A stretch of 64,000 bases of DNA from Streptomyces ortus (GCF_026341275.1 NZ_JAIFZO010000002.1:942361-1006360); one strand, 5' to 3'. Shown: positions 7,900-21,924, counted from the first letter of the stretch. A program made the numbers and translations. Notes: a model not told the origin generated them from the sequence alone.

Positions 7900-8936
7900 A
7901 GCTGTGCCGTCCTCCGCCGTCGTACGAGAAAGATGAAGACCGGGCCGCCGAGGATCGCGGTGACGATGCCGACCTGGAGTTCCGCGGGCCGCGCCACGAC
8001 GCGGCCGATCACGTCGGCGCCGAGCAGCAGCACCGGCGACAGCACGGTGGCGTACGGCAGGATCCAGCGCAGGTCGGGGCCGGTGAAGGACCGCACGACG
8101 TGCGGGACCATCAGCCCCACGAAGACGATCGGCCCGCAGGCGGCGGTCGCGGCCCCGCACAGCACGGTGGCGGCGGCCATGGACAGCGCGCGGGTGCGGC
8201 TCAGATGCGCGCCGAGGGCGCGGGCGGTGTCGTCGCCCATGGCCATGGCGTTCAGCGGCCGGGCGAGGGCCAGCGCCAGGACCGTACCGGCCGCGAGGAA
8301 CGGCAGCACCTGCCAGATGATGTCGCCGGTCGCCGAGGCCAGCGAACCGACCGTCCAGAAGCGCATCTTGCCGAGCGCCGCCTCGTCCGTGATCATCACG
8401 GCCTGGAGATAGCCGTAGAGCGCGGCGCTGATCGCGGTGCCGGCGAGGGCGAGCCGCACCGGCGTCGCGCCCCGGCCGCCGCCGAGGAAGAACACGAGCA
8501 CTCCGACCAGCGCCGCGCCCGCGAAGGCGAACCACACGTAGCCGTTCAGCGAGGTGACGCCGAAGAAGGTGATCGCCGTGACGACCGCGGCGGACGCGCC
8601 CGCGTTGATGCCGAGCAGCCCGGGGTCGGCGAGCGGGTTGCGGGTGAGCGCCTGGAGCACGGCTCCGGCGAGCCCGAGCGCGGCGCCGACGAGCAGCCCG
8701 AGGACCGTACGCGACAGCCGCTCCCCCACCACGACGTCGCCGTACGTACCGGAGTCCGCGAACAGGCCGTGCCACACCTGCTCCGGGGACAGCTCTTTCG
8801 CGCCGATGGCGATGCTCGCCACGGCGACGAGCGCCAGCACGACGAGGGACAGGAGAAGCCCGGCGGCTCGGACCGCCCGGCGCCTGGGGGGCGCGGGGGC
8901 GGTCGCGCTCTGTTCGGGGGGACTGTCGACCAACAC
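7896..8936 (-). CDS. Iron-siderophore ABC importer, FecCD permease (first)
   Basis: 346 residues. After about 25 residues it is a standard FecCD permease: RTVLGLLVGAALGLAGAVLQ, RNPLADPGLLGINAGAS, then GPIVFVGLMVPHVVRSF and LQVGIVTAILGGPVFIFLV. First gene of the importer operon. Start GTG 8936 has no Shine-Dalgarno sequence: the iron-box palindrome 8940-8957 ends only three bases before it. Either the mRNA is leaderless or repressor binding covers the transcription start. Expected control: repression by a DtxR/IdeR-family regulator (DmdR in Streptomyces) when iron is plentiful. Confidence 0.93.
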   Translation of the reverse strand: MLVDSPPEQSATAPAPPRRRAVRAAGLLLSLVVLALVAVASIAIGAKELSPEQVWHGLFADSGTYGDVVVGERLSRTVLGLLVGAALGLAGAVLQALTRNPLADPGLLGINAGASAAVVTAITFFGVTSLNGYVWFAFAGAALVGVLVFFLGGGRGATPVRLALAGTAISAALYGYLQAVMITDEAALGKMRFWTVGSLASATGDIIWQVLPFLAAGTVLALALARPLNAMAMGDDTARALGAHLSRTRALSMAAATVLCGAATAACGPIVFVGLMVPHVVRSFTGPDLRWILPYATVLSPVLLLGADVIGRVVARPAELQVGIVTAILGGPVFIFLVRRRRTAQL

Positions 8937-8939
8937 GGC

Positions 8940-8957
8940 AGTTAGGTTAACCTAACT
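8940..8957. promoter_or_regulatory. Iron box (DtxR/IdeR/DmdR operator)
   Basis: Perfect 18-bp palindrome AGTTAGGTT|AACCTAACT. Its TTAGGTTA...CCTAA core matches the known DtxR/IdeR/DmdR operator. It sits directly upstream of the permease-permease-ATPase operon (start 8936), so iron repression of that operon is strongly implied. Confidence 0.9.
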
Positions 8958-9076
8958 TGCGGTGGCGCTTCGCTCGGCGGTCCCGGTGATCAGGCCAGAC
9001 AAGCCCGAGCGGGCCGGTGCGGGCTTGCGCGGGTCGGCATGTCCTTGCGCGGGCCGTACGTGCCTGTGCGCGCCCC

Positions 9077-10105
9077 TCAGAGCCCCAGCCGGGCCAGCGC
9101 CTTGCCCCCGTCCAGCTCGCACGCCGCGTCGCCGCCCGCCGTCCAGGCCGCGGCACACAGCGCCCTCAGCCCGTCCATGGGCTCGCCCTCACCGTCCAGT
9201 TCCAGCCTCTCGCCGCCCGCCGTGGCCGTGTAACCCCCGCACCGGAAGCCGTCACCGTCCTCGACCACCTCGGGCTGCCCGGTCAGCATGCCCCGCAGAT
9301 CGGCGTCCACATAGGTCGGCCGGTGCTGCGGCGGCGCGGCGAGGAGCTGCGCACCGTCGGTCACCCCGGTCAGTACGAGCAGCGAATCCACCTCGCCGTT
9401 GAACGCGCCCTCGATGTCCGTGTCGAGCCGGTCCCCGACCACCAGCGGTCGCTTCGCCCCGGTCCGCAGGATCGTCTCCCGGTGCATCGGGGGCAGCGGC
9501 TTGCCCGCCACCTGCGGCTCGGCACCCGTGGCGATCCGGACGACCTCCACGGCCGCGCCGTTGCCCGGGGCGATGCCGCGGGCGCCGGGGATCGTCAGAT
9601 CGGTGTTGGACGCGAACCACGGCACCCCGCGCGCGATGGCGTAGCAGGCCTCGGCGAAGCGCCCCCACGGCAGGTCGGGGCCGCCGAATCCCTGCACGAC
9701 GGCCGCCGGGTCGTCGTCGGCCGACTCGACCGGCTCCAGACCGCGCTCGCGCAGCGCGACCCGCAGTCCCTCCCCGCCGACCACCAGCACGCGCGCGCCC
9801 TGGGGCAGCTGCTCGCTCATCAGGCGGGCCACGGCCTGGGCCGAGGTGATGACGTCCGACGCCTCGGTCGCCATGCCCAGCTCGGTGAGGTGCTCCGCGA
9901 CATGGTCGGGCGTGCGCAGCGCGTTGTTCGTGACGTACGCGAGGCGCATCCCGCCCTTGTGGGCCGTGCCGAGCGACTCCACCGCGTGCGCGATCGCGTT
10001 GCCACCCGCGTACACCACGCCGTCCAGGTCGAGCAGCGCCGTGTCGTACGCCTGGCTCAGGGCCGTGTCACTGCCCTCGGGCCGCGTCCTGGCGGTCTGG
10101 CTCAT
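9077..10105 (-). CDS. HAD-superfamily hydrolase (subclass IIA, NagD/PGP-like)
   Basis: 342 residues. Motif I is DTALLDLDGVVYAGG near residue 22, motif II VTNNALRTPDHVAEHL, then a C2-type cap with VVGGEGLRVALRERGL. Motif III Lys/IV are PQVAGKPLPPMHRE and VVGDRLDTDIEGAFNG. This is the NagD/p-nitrophenyl-phosphatase class; physiological substrate unknown (phosphoglycolate or nucleotides possible). Start ATG 10105 (MSQTARTRPEG), with GAGGAG 9 bases upstream; a longer GTG/ATG frame to 10144 lacks a site. Divergent from the DUF1015 gene across 72 bases. Confidence 0.92.
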   Translation of the reverse strand: MSQTARTRPEGSDTALSQAYDTALLDLDGVVYAGGNAIAHAVESLGTAHKGGMRLAYVTNNALRTPDHVAEHLTELGMATEASDVITSAQAVARLMSEQLPQGARVLVVGGEGLRVALRERGLEPVESADDDPAAVVQGFGGPDLPWGRFAEACYAIARGVPWFASNTDLTIPGARGIAPGNGAAVEVVRIATGAEPQVAGKPLPPMHRETILRTGAKRPLVVGDRLDTDIEGAFNGEVDSLLVLTGVTDGAQLLAAPPQHRPTYVDADLRGMLTGQPEVVEDGDGFRCGGYTATAGGERLELDGEGEPMDGLRALCAAAWTAGGDAACELDGGKALARLGL

Positions 10106-10177
10106 TACGCATCGCTCCTCGTTCGGTCTCTTTCCCCCGATCATCGCTCATGGCACTGACACACTTACGATGCATCA

Positions 10178-11476
10178 ATGAACACGGCAGGTACCGCGGA
10201 CGTACCGGCACGCGTGGGTCTCGACCTCACCCCGTTCCGGGGCCTGCGCTACGACCCCGACCGGGTCGGCAGCCTGTCCGCCGTCACATCCCCGCCGTAC
10301 GACGTGGTCGTACGGCCCGACGGCCTGCACCATCTGGAGTCGGCGGACCCGCACAACATCGTCCGTCTGATCCTGCCGCAGGCCCCCACCCCGAGCATCC
10401 GCAACGAACAGGCGGCCGACACCCTGCACCGATGGGTGTCCGAGGGCGTCCTGAGAACCGACGCCCGGCCGGCTCTGTACGTCTACGAGCAGCGGGACGA
10501 CGAAGGCATGTTCCAGCGGGGCGTCATCGGCGCCCTGCGGCTGTCGGAGCCGTCGGAGGGCGTGGTGCTGCCGCACGAGGACGTCATGCCGCACGTGGTC
10601 GCGGACCGTGCGGCCCTCATGCGGGCCACCTCCGCGAACCTCGAACCCCTGTTGCTGACCTACCGGGGCGACGGCGCGTCCGGTACGACGGCCGTCATCG
10701 AACGCACCGCGAAACACCCGCCCCTGCTGTCCACCACCACGGAGGACGGCTTCAGCCATCATCTGTGGGCCGTCACCGACCCCGCCGACCTCACCGAGAT
10801 CCACGCGGACCTGGCCCACCGCCAAGCGCTCATCGCGGACGGCCACCACCGCTGGGCGACCTACCTGCGGGTACGCGCGGAGCACCCGTCCCCCAGCCCC
10901 TGGGACTACGGCCTGGTCCTCCTGGTGGACACCGCGCGCCACCCTCTGCGCGTCCGCGCGATCCACCGTCTGCTGCACCGCCTCCCGGTGCCGGAAGCCC
11001 TCGCGGCCCTGGACGGCTCGTTCCGCGTACGCCGGGTCGAGGGCTCCCTCTCCTCGGCTCTGTCGGCCCTCTCCGTAGCGACCGCCGAGGGAAACGCCTT
11101 CCTCCTTGCGGGCGACGGAGCCTTCCACCTCGTCGACCGCCCTTCCCCCGACCTCCTCGCCCGTACGGTTCCACCGGACCCGCCGGAGGCCTGGCGCACC
11201 CTCGACGCGACGGTCCTGCACGCCACGCTCCTCGACCACGTCTGGCGGATCCCGGACGTCCCGGAGCACATCGCGTACATCCACGACACGGCCGCCACGG
11301 TCGCCAAGGCGGAGCGCGACGGCGGTACGGCCGTCCTGATGCACCCGGTCCGCGAGGAGGTCGTACGCGAGCTGGCGAGCCAGGGCGTCACGATGCCCCG
11401 CAAGTCGACGTCCTTCGGCCCGAAGCCGGCGTCGGGCCTGGTGCTGCGCGCCCTCTCCGACACGGATCCCCCCTAG
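10178..11476 (+). CDS. DUF1015 family protein
   Basis: 432 residues, ATG 10178. Family landmarks are DLTPFRGLRYDP, AVTSPPYDVV, HNIVRLILP, the central IADGHHRWATYLRVR, and the C-terminal VLMHPVREEVVRELASQG followed by MPRKSTSFGPKPASGLV. DUF1015 proteins (one group named SerC-adjacent) have no settled function; the invariant DGHHRW segment looks catalytic or phosphate-binding. Full length for the family. Followed by a terminator at 11487-11517 that also serves the convergent repeat-protein gene. Confidence 0.92.
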   Translation: MNTAGTADVPARVGLDLTPFRGLRYDPDRVGSLSAVTSPPYDVVVRPDGLHHLESADPHNIVRLILPQAPTPSIRNEQAADTLHRWVSEGVLRTDARPALYVYEQRDDEGMFQRGVIGALRLSEPSEGVVLPHEDVMPHVVADRAALMRATSANLEPLLLTYRGDGASGTTAVIERTAKHPPLLSTTTEDGFSHHLWAVTDPADLTEIHADLAHRQALIADGHHRWATYLRVRAEHPSPSPWDYGLVLLVDTARHPLRVRAIHRLLHRLPVPEALAALDGSFRVRRVEGSLSSALSALSVATAEGNAFLLAGDGAFHLVDRPSPDLLARTVPPDPPEAWRTLDATVLHATLLDHVWRIPDVPEHIAYIHDTAATVAKAERDGGTAVLMHPVREEVVRELASQGVTMPRKSTSFGPKPASGLVLRALSDTDPP

Positions 11477-11486
11477 AAAACACGAA

Positions 11487-11517
11487 CGGGCGGGACTCCC
11501 CGAGGGAATCCCGCCCG
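11487..11517. terminator. Bidirectional hairpin terminator
   Basis: CGGGCGGGA (11487-11495) pairs with TCCCGCCCG (11509-11517), with an inner CTCCC/GGGAA extension. It lies between the convergent stops at 11476 and 11548; only weak T/A runs flank it. Confidence 0.75.
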
Positions 11518-11547
11518 CGTGTTCCTACCGTGTTCCTACGCGCCGAC

Positions 11548-13746
11548 TCAGTCCGACCGGTCGCCCTTGACGTCGCCGTCACTGTCGCTGTCGCTGTCGC
11601 TGTCAATGTGACTGTCGCTGCCGGGCTCGGGGGCCTCTACGTCGTCCTCGGCTGCGTCCTCGGGTCCGGCCTCTGTGTCGTTCTCGTCGTCGACGAGCGC
11701 GTCCACGAACTCGACGCCGTCGAGTTCCGCGAGGCGGTCGGAGGCGTCCGTGCTGCCGTCCTTGTCGGACTCGACGGCCTTGGCGAACCACTCACGGGCC
11801 TCGCCCGTCCGCCCGGCGGCGAGCAGCGCGTCGGCGTACGCGTAACGCAGCCGCGCGGTCCAGGGCTGGACGGAGTGGGACGCCAGCTCGGGGCTCTGCA
11901 GGGTGACGATGGCCGCTTCGAGCTGGTCCATGTCGCGCCGCGCACCGGCCGCCACGAGCCGCATCTCGACCTGTCCGGCCTTGTCGAGCTTCTGCACCTC
12001 GGGCGCTCCGGCCATGTCGAGCGCCTTCTCGGGGCGCCCCATGCCCCGCTCGCAGTCCGCCATGACGGGCCACAGGTCCACGTTGCCGGTCATCCGGCGG
12101 GCGGCCCTGAACTCGGCGAGCGCCTCGCTGTACTTCTGGTTCGCGTACGCGGCGAAGCCGGCCGCCTCCCGCACGGCGGCGACGCGTGAGGCGAGCCGCA
12201 GCGCGATCCTGGAGTAGTTGTACGCGCCCTCGGGGTCCTCGTCGATGAGCCGCGCCACCATGACCAGGTTCCTGGAGACGTCCTCGGCGAGTCCCTTGGG
12301 CAGGCTCATGAGCTCCTGCCGCACGTCCTTGTCGATCTCCTCGCCCGTGATGTCGTCAGGGATCGGCAGCCGCTTGATCGGCTCGCGATCGCGGTCCCGC
12401 TCGTCACGGAAGCGGCCACCGCCGCCGCCACGGTCGTCGCGCCCACGGAAGCCACCGCCGGGACGGCCACGGCTGTCGTCGCGGCGGGGTCCGCCACGCC
12501 CGCGGTCGTCGCGCCCGCCCCGGTCGTCACGGCCACGGAATCCGCCGCGGTCGCCACCGCCGCGATTGTCGTCACGACGGAACGCCGGACGGTCGCCGCC
12601 ACCACGGTTGTCGTCACGGCGGTCATCACGACGGTCGTCACGCCGGAAGGCCGGGCGGTCGTCGCGGCGGTCGTCGCGTCCACGGAAGCCGCCACGGTCG
12701 TCATCACGCCGGAAGGACGGACGGTCGCCACCACCACGGTTGTCGTCGCGCCGGAAACCACCACGGTCACCGCCACCCCGATTGTCGTCACGGCGGTCGT
12801 CTCGGCGATCGTCACGCCGGTCATCGCGGCGGAAGGACGGGCGGTCACTGTCGCGGCGCGGGGCACCGCGGTCACGGTCATCGCGGCGGTCGTCGCGTCC
12901 ACGGAAGCCACCGCGGTCGTCATCACGCCGGAAGGACGGGCGGTCGCCACCGCCCCGGTTGTCGTCACGTCGATCATCGCGGCGGAAGGACGGGCGGTCA
13001 CTGTCGCGGCGCGGGGCACCTCGGTCGTCGTCGCGACGGAACGCCGGACGATCGCCCCCACGGTTGTCGTCGCGACGGAAGCCCCCGCGGTCACCGCCAC
13101 CACTGCGGTCGTCGCGCCCACGGAAGCCACCGCGGTCGCCTCCCCCGCGGTTGTCATCGCGACGGAAACCGCCACGGTCACCGCCACCGCGGTTGTCGTC
13201 GCGCCGGTCATCGCGGCGGAAGGGCGGACGGTCGTTGTCGCGGCGCGGGGCACCACGCTCGTCGTCGCGACGGAACGGGGGACGACTCCCACCGCTGCGG
13301 TTGTCGTCACGCCGGAAACCGCCACGGTCACCGCCACCGCGGTTGTCGTCACGGCGATCATCACGACGGTCGTCCCGGCGGAAGGCCGGACGGTCGCCGT
13401 CACGGCGCGGGGCACCGCGGTCACGGTCGTCACGGCTCGGCCCACCGGGCCGGTCGTCGCGGCGGAACGGAGGACGGCCTCCACCACTGCTGCGGTTGTC
13501 GTCACGCCGGAAACCACCACGATCACCGCCACCGCGGTTGTCGTCACGGCGATCATCACGGCGGTCGTCACGCCGGTCATCGCGACGGAAGGGCGGGCGG
13601 GCACCGCCGCCCCGGTTGTCGTCACGCCTGCCGGCCCCACCGCGGTCGTTGTCGCGGCTCGGGCCTCCGCGGTAGCCGCCGCGGTCACCACTGTCCCGGC
13701 GTCGCTGATCGCGCTCCGGTCGCTCGTCGGGAGAGTTGGTGGACAT
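11548..13746 (-). CDS. RDD/RGG-repeat protein with TPR-like C-terminal domain
   Basis: 732 residues, ATG 13746 with AGGAG 6 bases upstream. Residues about 14-450 are a near-continuous low-complexity array of RRDDRRDD, GGDRGGF, RRDDNRGGG and RPxFRRDD units. The array is highly charged, lacks Cys and is surely disordered; its RGG/FRRDD spacing resembles RNA-binding, condensate-forming tails. Residues about 460-690 are helical and TPR-like (LPKGLAEDVSRNLVMVARLI; SEALAEFRAARRMTG; ADALLAAGRTGEAREWFAKA). The extreme C-terminus is acidic with a DSDSDSDSD run. No signal or membrane segment. It follows the rRNA operon on the same strand 70 bases past its terminator, with no clear -35 in the gap, so partial readthrough is possible. 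A role in rRNA or ribosome metabolism is inference only. Confidence 0.88.
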   Translation of the reverse strand: MSTNSPDERPERDQRRRDSGDRGGYRGGPSRDNDRGGAGRRDDNRGGGARPPFRRDDRRDDRRDDRRDDNRGGGDRGGFRRDDNRSSGGGRPPFRRDDRPGGPSRDDRDRGAPRRDGDRPAFRRDDRRDDRRDDNRGGGDRGGFRRDDNRSGGSRPPFRRDDERGAPRRDNDRPPFRRDDRRDDNRGGGDRGGFRRDDNRGGGDRGGFRGRDDRSGGGDRGGFRRDDNRGGDRPAFRRDDDRGAPRRDSDRPSFRRDDRRDDNRGGGDRPSFRRDDDRGGFRGRDDRRDDRDRGAPRRDSDRPSFRRDDRRDDRRDDRRDDNRGGGDRGGFRRDDNRGGGDRPSFRRDDDRGGFRGRDDRRDDRPAFRRDDRRDDRRDDNRGGGDRPAFRRDDNRGGGDRGGFRGRDDRGGRDDRGRGGPRRDDSRGRPGGGFRGRDDRGGGGGRFRDERDRDREPIKRLPIPDDITGEEIDKDVRQELMSLPKGLAEDVSRNLVMVARLIDEDPEGAYNYSRIALRLASRVAAVREAAGFAAYANQKYSEALAEFRAARRMTGNVDLWPVMADCERGMGRPEKALDMAGAPEVQKLDKAGQVEMRLVAAGARRDMDQLEAAIVTLQSPELASHSVQPWTARLRYAYADALLAAGRTGEAREWFAKAVESDKDGSTDASDRLAELDGVEFVDALVDDENDTEAGPEDAAEDDVEAPEPGSDSHIDSDSDSDSDGDVKGDRSD
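12400..13700. repeat. DNA repeat array encoding the RDD/RGG region
   Basis: Degenerate in-frame repeats (units of roughly 12-45 bp, recurring cores cggtcgtcacggcg and ccaccgcggttgtcgtc) cover the first 60% of the gene. Unit order is irregular, which suggests repeated unequal exchange. It would be prone to length change and to assembly collapse. Confidence 0.85.
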
Positions 13747-13815
13747 GGGTGACTCCTGTCATCGGTACCGCAAGTCATTCTCGCGCAGCCGGGTACCCGG
13801 CGCGCTTCGGGAAAA

Positions 13816-13862
13816 CAAAAAAGGACCTCTGGTCCCAGCGAGTCGCTGGGACCAGAGGTCCT
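13816..13862 (-). terminator. Intrinsic terminator of the rRNA operon
   Basis: A 19-bp perfect stem (13822-13840 with 13844-13862, 3-base loop), followed in the minus direction by TTTTTT (13816-13821). It ends transcription just after 5S rRNA. It is one of the few canonical U-tract terminators in this GC-rich window. Confidence 0.95.
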
Positions 13863-13870
13863 CAAAGATT

Positions 13871-13989
13871 GTTCGGCGGCGTCCTACTCTCCCACAGGGT
13901 CCCCCCTGCAGTACCATCGGCGCTGTAAGGCTTAGCTTCCGGGTTCGGAATGTAACCGGGCGTTTCCCTCACGCTATGACCACCGAAAC
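13871..13989 (-). rRNA. rrf: 5S ribosomal RNA
   Basis: 119 bases, recognised from the 5' GTTTCGGTGGTCATAGCG and 3' GTAGGACGCCGCCGAAC ends, which pair as helix I, and the internal CCGAACCCGGAAGCTAAG. Last gene of the operon; the ends are accurate to a few bases. Confidence 0.96.
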
Positions 13990-14096
13990 CCTTTCAGACA
14001 CTCCGCCAGAGGCAGAGCTGTGAACGGGCAGCGAACTAGCACACTATTTAATTGACTAGTGGAACTGTTCAGCCAGCACAACCGTTCGTTGTCTGG

Positions 14097-14123
14097 GAAC
14101 TACACAGTGGACGCGAGCAACTG
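14097..14123 (-). other. 23S processing stem, 3' arm
   Basis: Complementary to 17247-17273: 26 of 27 positions pair when one G-U is counted, with a single U-U mismatch. This is the long-range duplex normally cut by RNase III to release pre-23S rRNA. The rest of the 23S-5S spacer (13990-14096) holds no gene. Confidence 0.85.
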
Positions 14124-19090
<4,967 letters not shown>

Positions 19091-19560
19091 AATGTTTACC
19101 GGTAATCCGGTTCACATCATGAGAGCGGAACGACCAACCGGAATAAGGAAGGCCGTTCACAGCGTCCTCGCTGATGCGCCTGCCGTGCTTGCGCCCGGCA
19201 GGACTTTTTCAAAGGAACCTCCACCCACCACCCTGCGGTGATGGACGGGGTATCAACATATCTGGCGTTGATTTTTGGCACGCTGTTGAGTTCTCAAGGA
19301 ACGGACGCTTCCTTTGTACTCACCCTCTCGGGCTTTCCTCCGGGCTTTTCCCTTCGGTCTTGCGTTTCCGACTCTATCAGACCGTTTCCGGCTCCGATTC
19401 CCAGTCGGTGGGCTTTGCCTATTGGCCTTGCGGCCTTTCGACATTCACTACGTTAGCCGATCCCCTCGGCAACTCATAATCGAGTCCCGCGAGTTCGAAT
19501 TCAGGCATACGGACACGCTGAATCGACCCTCGCTGAGAGGAAGTCGTAGGTAGTGGGTTG
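19091..19560 (-). promoter_or_regulatory. rRNA operon promoter and leader region
   Basis: 470 bases without a gene, upstream of 16S. The leader carries TTGAGAACTCAAC (19286-19302, minus strand) followed by GCGTGCCAAAAATCAACGCC, the conserved antitermination/processing block of streptomycete rRNA leaders. A TAGAGT -10-like hexamer (19371-19376) lies upstream of it. Streptomyces rrn operons usually have several tandem promoters; I can point to this one only, and its -35 (AATCGG) is poor. Confidence 0.6.
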
Positions 19561-19637
19561 GCCACTTCCGGCTGCTGGCTGAACGCAGTACCCGGGTCAA
19601 GCGGCTCGGGCCACGTTACGTATCGCCCAAGGACGAG

Positions 19638-20288
19638 TCAAGTTCGGCGGCGGCGAGGGGTGTGGGCCCGATACGGGCTCACCGTCGGGTCGTCGCTGAT
19701 CCAGAAGCGCCAGGGGTGGACGCCTCCGTCGCCTGACACTCCGGTGCGTGGGCCGTTGAGTACCTGGTCGGAGGTCACCGGGGTGCCGTGCAGGAGGCTC
19801 AGCGGTGAACGCTGCGAGGCGCAGGCGTCCGTGCCGTCGAGGGACCGGTCGACGCCCAGGGCCGTGGCCAGGCGGGCCGGGCCTTTGGCCAGTTCTCGGT
19901 CGTGTCGGGCCGAAAGTCGACGTTTGCGTGCGAGTTCGGCGCCTGCGGTGACCTCTCCCGCGCGGAGCAGGACCGCGCTCGCCCTGCCCTTCGGGCCGCA
20001 GACCAGGTTCATGCAGTGCCACATGCCGTAGGTGAAGTAGACGTACACGTACCCGGGTGGACCGAACATCACCGCGTTGCGGGCCGTGGGGCCGCGGAAG
20101 GCGTGGGAGCCGGGGTCGTTCGGGCCGTCGTAGGCCTCGACCTCCGTGATGCGCAGCTCGATGGGATCGGCCGAACCGTCCATGTCCATGCGCACGAGTA
20201 CGCGCCCCAGGAGGTCGGGGGCGACCTCAAGTACAGGTCGGTCGAAGAAGTCCCGGGTGAGGGGCGTACGGTCAGGGGCCGCGATCAT
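19638..20288 (-). CDS. DNA-3-methyladenine glycosylase (AAG/MPG family)
   Basis: 216 residues, ATG 20288. Base-excision glycosylase removing alkylated purines. Family landmarks: [29 protein letters not shown] with the catalytic Glu, [40 protein letters not shown], then [14 protein letters not shown]. Length is normal for bacterial AAG (190-220). It lies beside the rRNA promoter region on the same strand; 77 bases separate its stop from the leader. Confidence 0.95.
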   Translation of the reverse strand: MIAAPDRTPLTRDFFDRPVLEVAPDLLGRVLVRMDMDGSADPIELRITEVEAYDGPNDPGSHAFRGPTARNAVMFGPPGYVYVYFTYGMWHCMNLVCGPKGRASAVLLRAGEVTAGAELARKRRLSARHDRELAKGPARLATALGVDRSLDGTDACASQRSPLSLLHGTPVTSDQVLNGPRTGVSGDGGVHPWRFWISDDPTVSPYRAHTPRRRRT

Positions 20289-20471
20289 GGCTTCCGAGCG
20301 TACTTCACACGTCCGAATACGGGCGGGGTGGTCAGGGAGCGCCCGGCTTGCCAGGGTGAAGACGCGGAACCGGACCCGGCCGGATCGCGTATGTATGGAT
20401 CAAGGATCCGATCCGGACCGGACAACCCGGACCGAACAACAACGGGGCGTTGCCCGAAAGAGGAGAAGACG

Positions 20472-21257
20472 ATGGGGTTCAAGCGGCTGCTTGCGAGCAT
20501 GGGTGCCGGTGGGGCTTCGGTCGAGACGGAGCTGACCGAGGTCAACGTCGTTCCCGGTGGCGTCGTCCAGGGCGAGGTGCGGATCCAGGGCGGATCCGTG
20601 AACCAGGCGATCGAGGGACTGTCGGTCGGGCTGCAGGCCAAGGTCGAGGTCGAGGGCCACGACGACCAGGAGTACAAGCAGAACATCGAGTTCACGAAGG
20701 TTCAGCTCGGCGGTGCCTTCGAACTCCAGGCCAACGGCGTGCACGCGGTGCCGTTCGGTCTTGAGATCCCGTGGGAGACGCCGATCACGAACATCGCCGG
20801 TCAGTCGCTGCGCGGTATGAACATCGGTGTGACCACGGAGCTGGCCATCGCGCGCGCGGTGGACTCCGGTGACCTGGACCCGATCAACGTGCACCCGCTG
20901 CCGGCGCAGCAGGCACTGCTGGACGCCTTCATCCAGTTGGGCTTCCGCTTCAAGAGCGCGGACCTGGAGAAGGGGCACATCCGGGGTACGCGGCAGAAGC
21001 TGCCGTTCTACCAGGAGATCGAGTTCTTCCCGCCGCAGCAGTACCGCGGTCTCAACCAGGTGGAGCTGACCTTCGTCGCGGACGACCGCGAGATGGACGT
21101 CGTCCTGGAGATGGACAAGAAGCCGGGTCTGTTCAGCGAGGGCAGCGACTCCTTCCGCTCTTTCCAGGTCGGCCTCAACGACTTCCAGGGCACCGACTGG
21201 GCCGCGTACCTCAACCAGTGGCTGTCCGAGGTGGGCAGCCGCCGCAACTGGTTCTAG
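20472..21257 (+). CDS. Spo0M-like sporulation-control protein
   Basis: 261 residues, ATG 20472 with GAGGAG 6 bases upstream. Arrestin-like double beta-sandwich family: MGFKRLLASMGAGGASVETE, VVPGGVVQGEVRIQGG, VPFGLEIPWETPIT, then the C-terminal LPFYQEIEFFPPQQY and LTFVADDREMDVVLEMD. In Bacillus, Spo0M affects sporulation and division; the role in actinomycetes is not established. Cytosolic, and apparently monocistronic. Confidence 0.92.
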   Translation: MGFKRLLASMGAGGASVETELTEVNVVPGGVVQGEVRIQGGSVNQAIEGLSVGLQAKVEVEGHDDQEYKQNIEFTKVQLGGAFELQANGVHAVPFGLEIPWETPITNIAGQSLRGMNIGVTTELAIARAVDSGDLDPINVHPLPAQQALLDAFIQLGFRFKSADLEKGHIRGTRQKLPFYQEIEFFPPQQYRGLNQVELTFVADDREMDVVLEMDKKPGLFSEGSDSFRSFQVGLNDFQGTDWAAYLNQWLSEVGSRRNWF

Positions 21258-21368
21258 GGCGCCCAGGACCTGGCGGGCCTAAGCTCGGGACGTGACTTCT
21301 CCGGAGCAGGAATCCCGTAGTCCAGTAGTCCAGTAGTCCCGAGCAGGAACCGATCAGGAGGTACCGAG

Positions 21369-21908
21369 GTGACGGAGTCGACGAGGCCGCCGCTTCCCCA
21401 TGACTTCCATCCCGCCGTGCCGTCGTTCACTGTGACCAGTGAGGACGTCGAGGCGGGTGGGACGCTGAAGGACGCTCAGGTCCAGGCGGCCGGGAACACC
21501 TCGCCGCAGGTGCGCTGGGAGGGTTTCCCGGCGGAGACCAAGAGTTTCGCCGTGACGTGTTTCGACCCGGACGCCCCCACGGGGAGTGGATTCTGGCACT
21601 GGGTCGTGTTCGACATTCCCGTCTCGGTGACGGAATTGCCGGCGGGCGCGGGCACGGGGAAGTTCGAGGGGCTGCCCGAGGGCGCGATCCACGTGCGCAA
21701 CGACTACGGGTCGAAGGACTTCGGAGGTGCCGCGCCCCCGGCGGGTGATCCGGCGCACCGGTACGTGTTCACCGTGTACGCGGTGGACCAGGAGAAGCTC
21801 GGTCCTGACGCGGACGCCTCGCCGGCCGTGGTGGGCTTCAATCTGCGGTTCCACACGCTCGCGAGGGCGCAGCTCGTCGCCGAGTACGCGGCTCCGGCGG
21901 AGAGCTGA
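21369..21908 (+). CDS. YbhB/YbcL family (PEBP / Raf-kinase-inhibitor-like) protein
   Basis: 179 residues, GTG 21369 behind AGGAGG. PEBP landmarks: [60 protein letters not shown], and [11 protein letters not shown]. These form the anion-binding pocket of phosphatidylethanolamine-binding-like proteins. Bacterial function is not settled. No signal peptide. Followed at once by a U-tract terminator. Confidence 0.93.
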   Translation: MTESTRPPLPHDFHPAVPSFTVTSEDVEAGGTLKDAQVQAAGNTSPQVRWEGFPAETKSFAVTCFDPDAPTGSGFWHWVVFDIPVSVTELPAGAGTGKFEGLPEGAIHVRNDYGSKDFGGAAPPAGDPAHRYVFTVYAVDQEKLGPDADASPAVVGFNLRFHTLARAQLVAEYAAPAES

Positions 21909-21924
21909 CCTTTCACTGAGTGTT

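Noticed and set aside
12218..13675. Long plus-strand frame rich in Arg/Ser/Pro opposite the RDD-repeat gene
   Set aside because: It is the mirror of the repeat array: the repeats keep several frames open. There is no ribosome site, and the minus-strand frame has the TPR-like continuation and a good start.
12400..13700. CRISPR-like array in the repeat gene, and the 14-bp repeats at 63271
   Set aside because: Repeats are in-frame coding or directly abutting, without unique spacers of constant length, and no cas genes are present.
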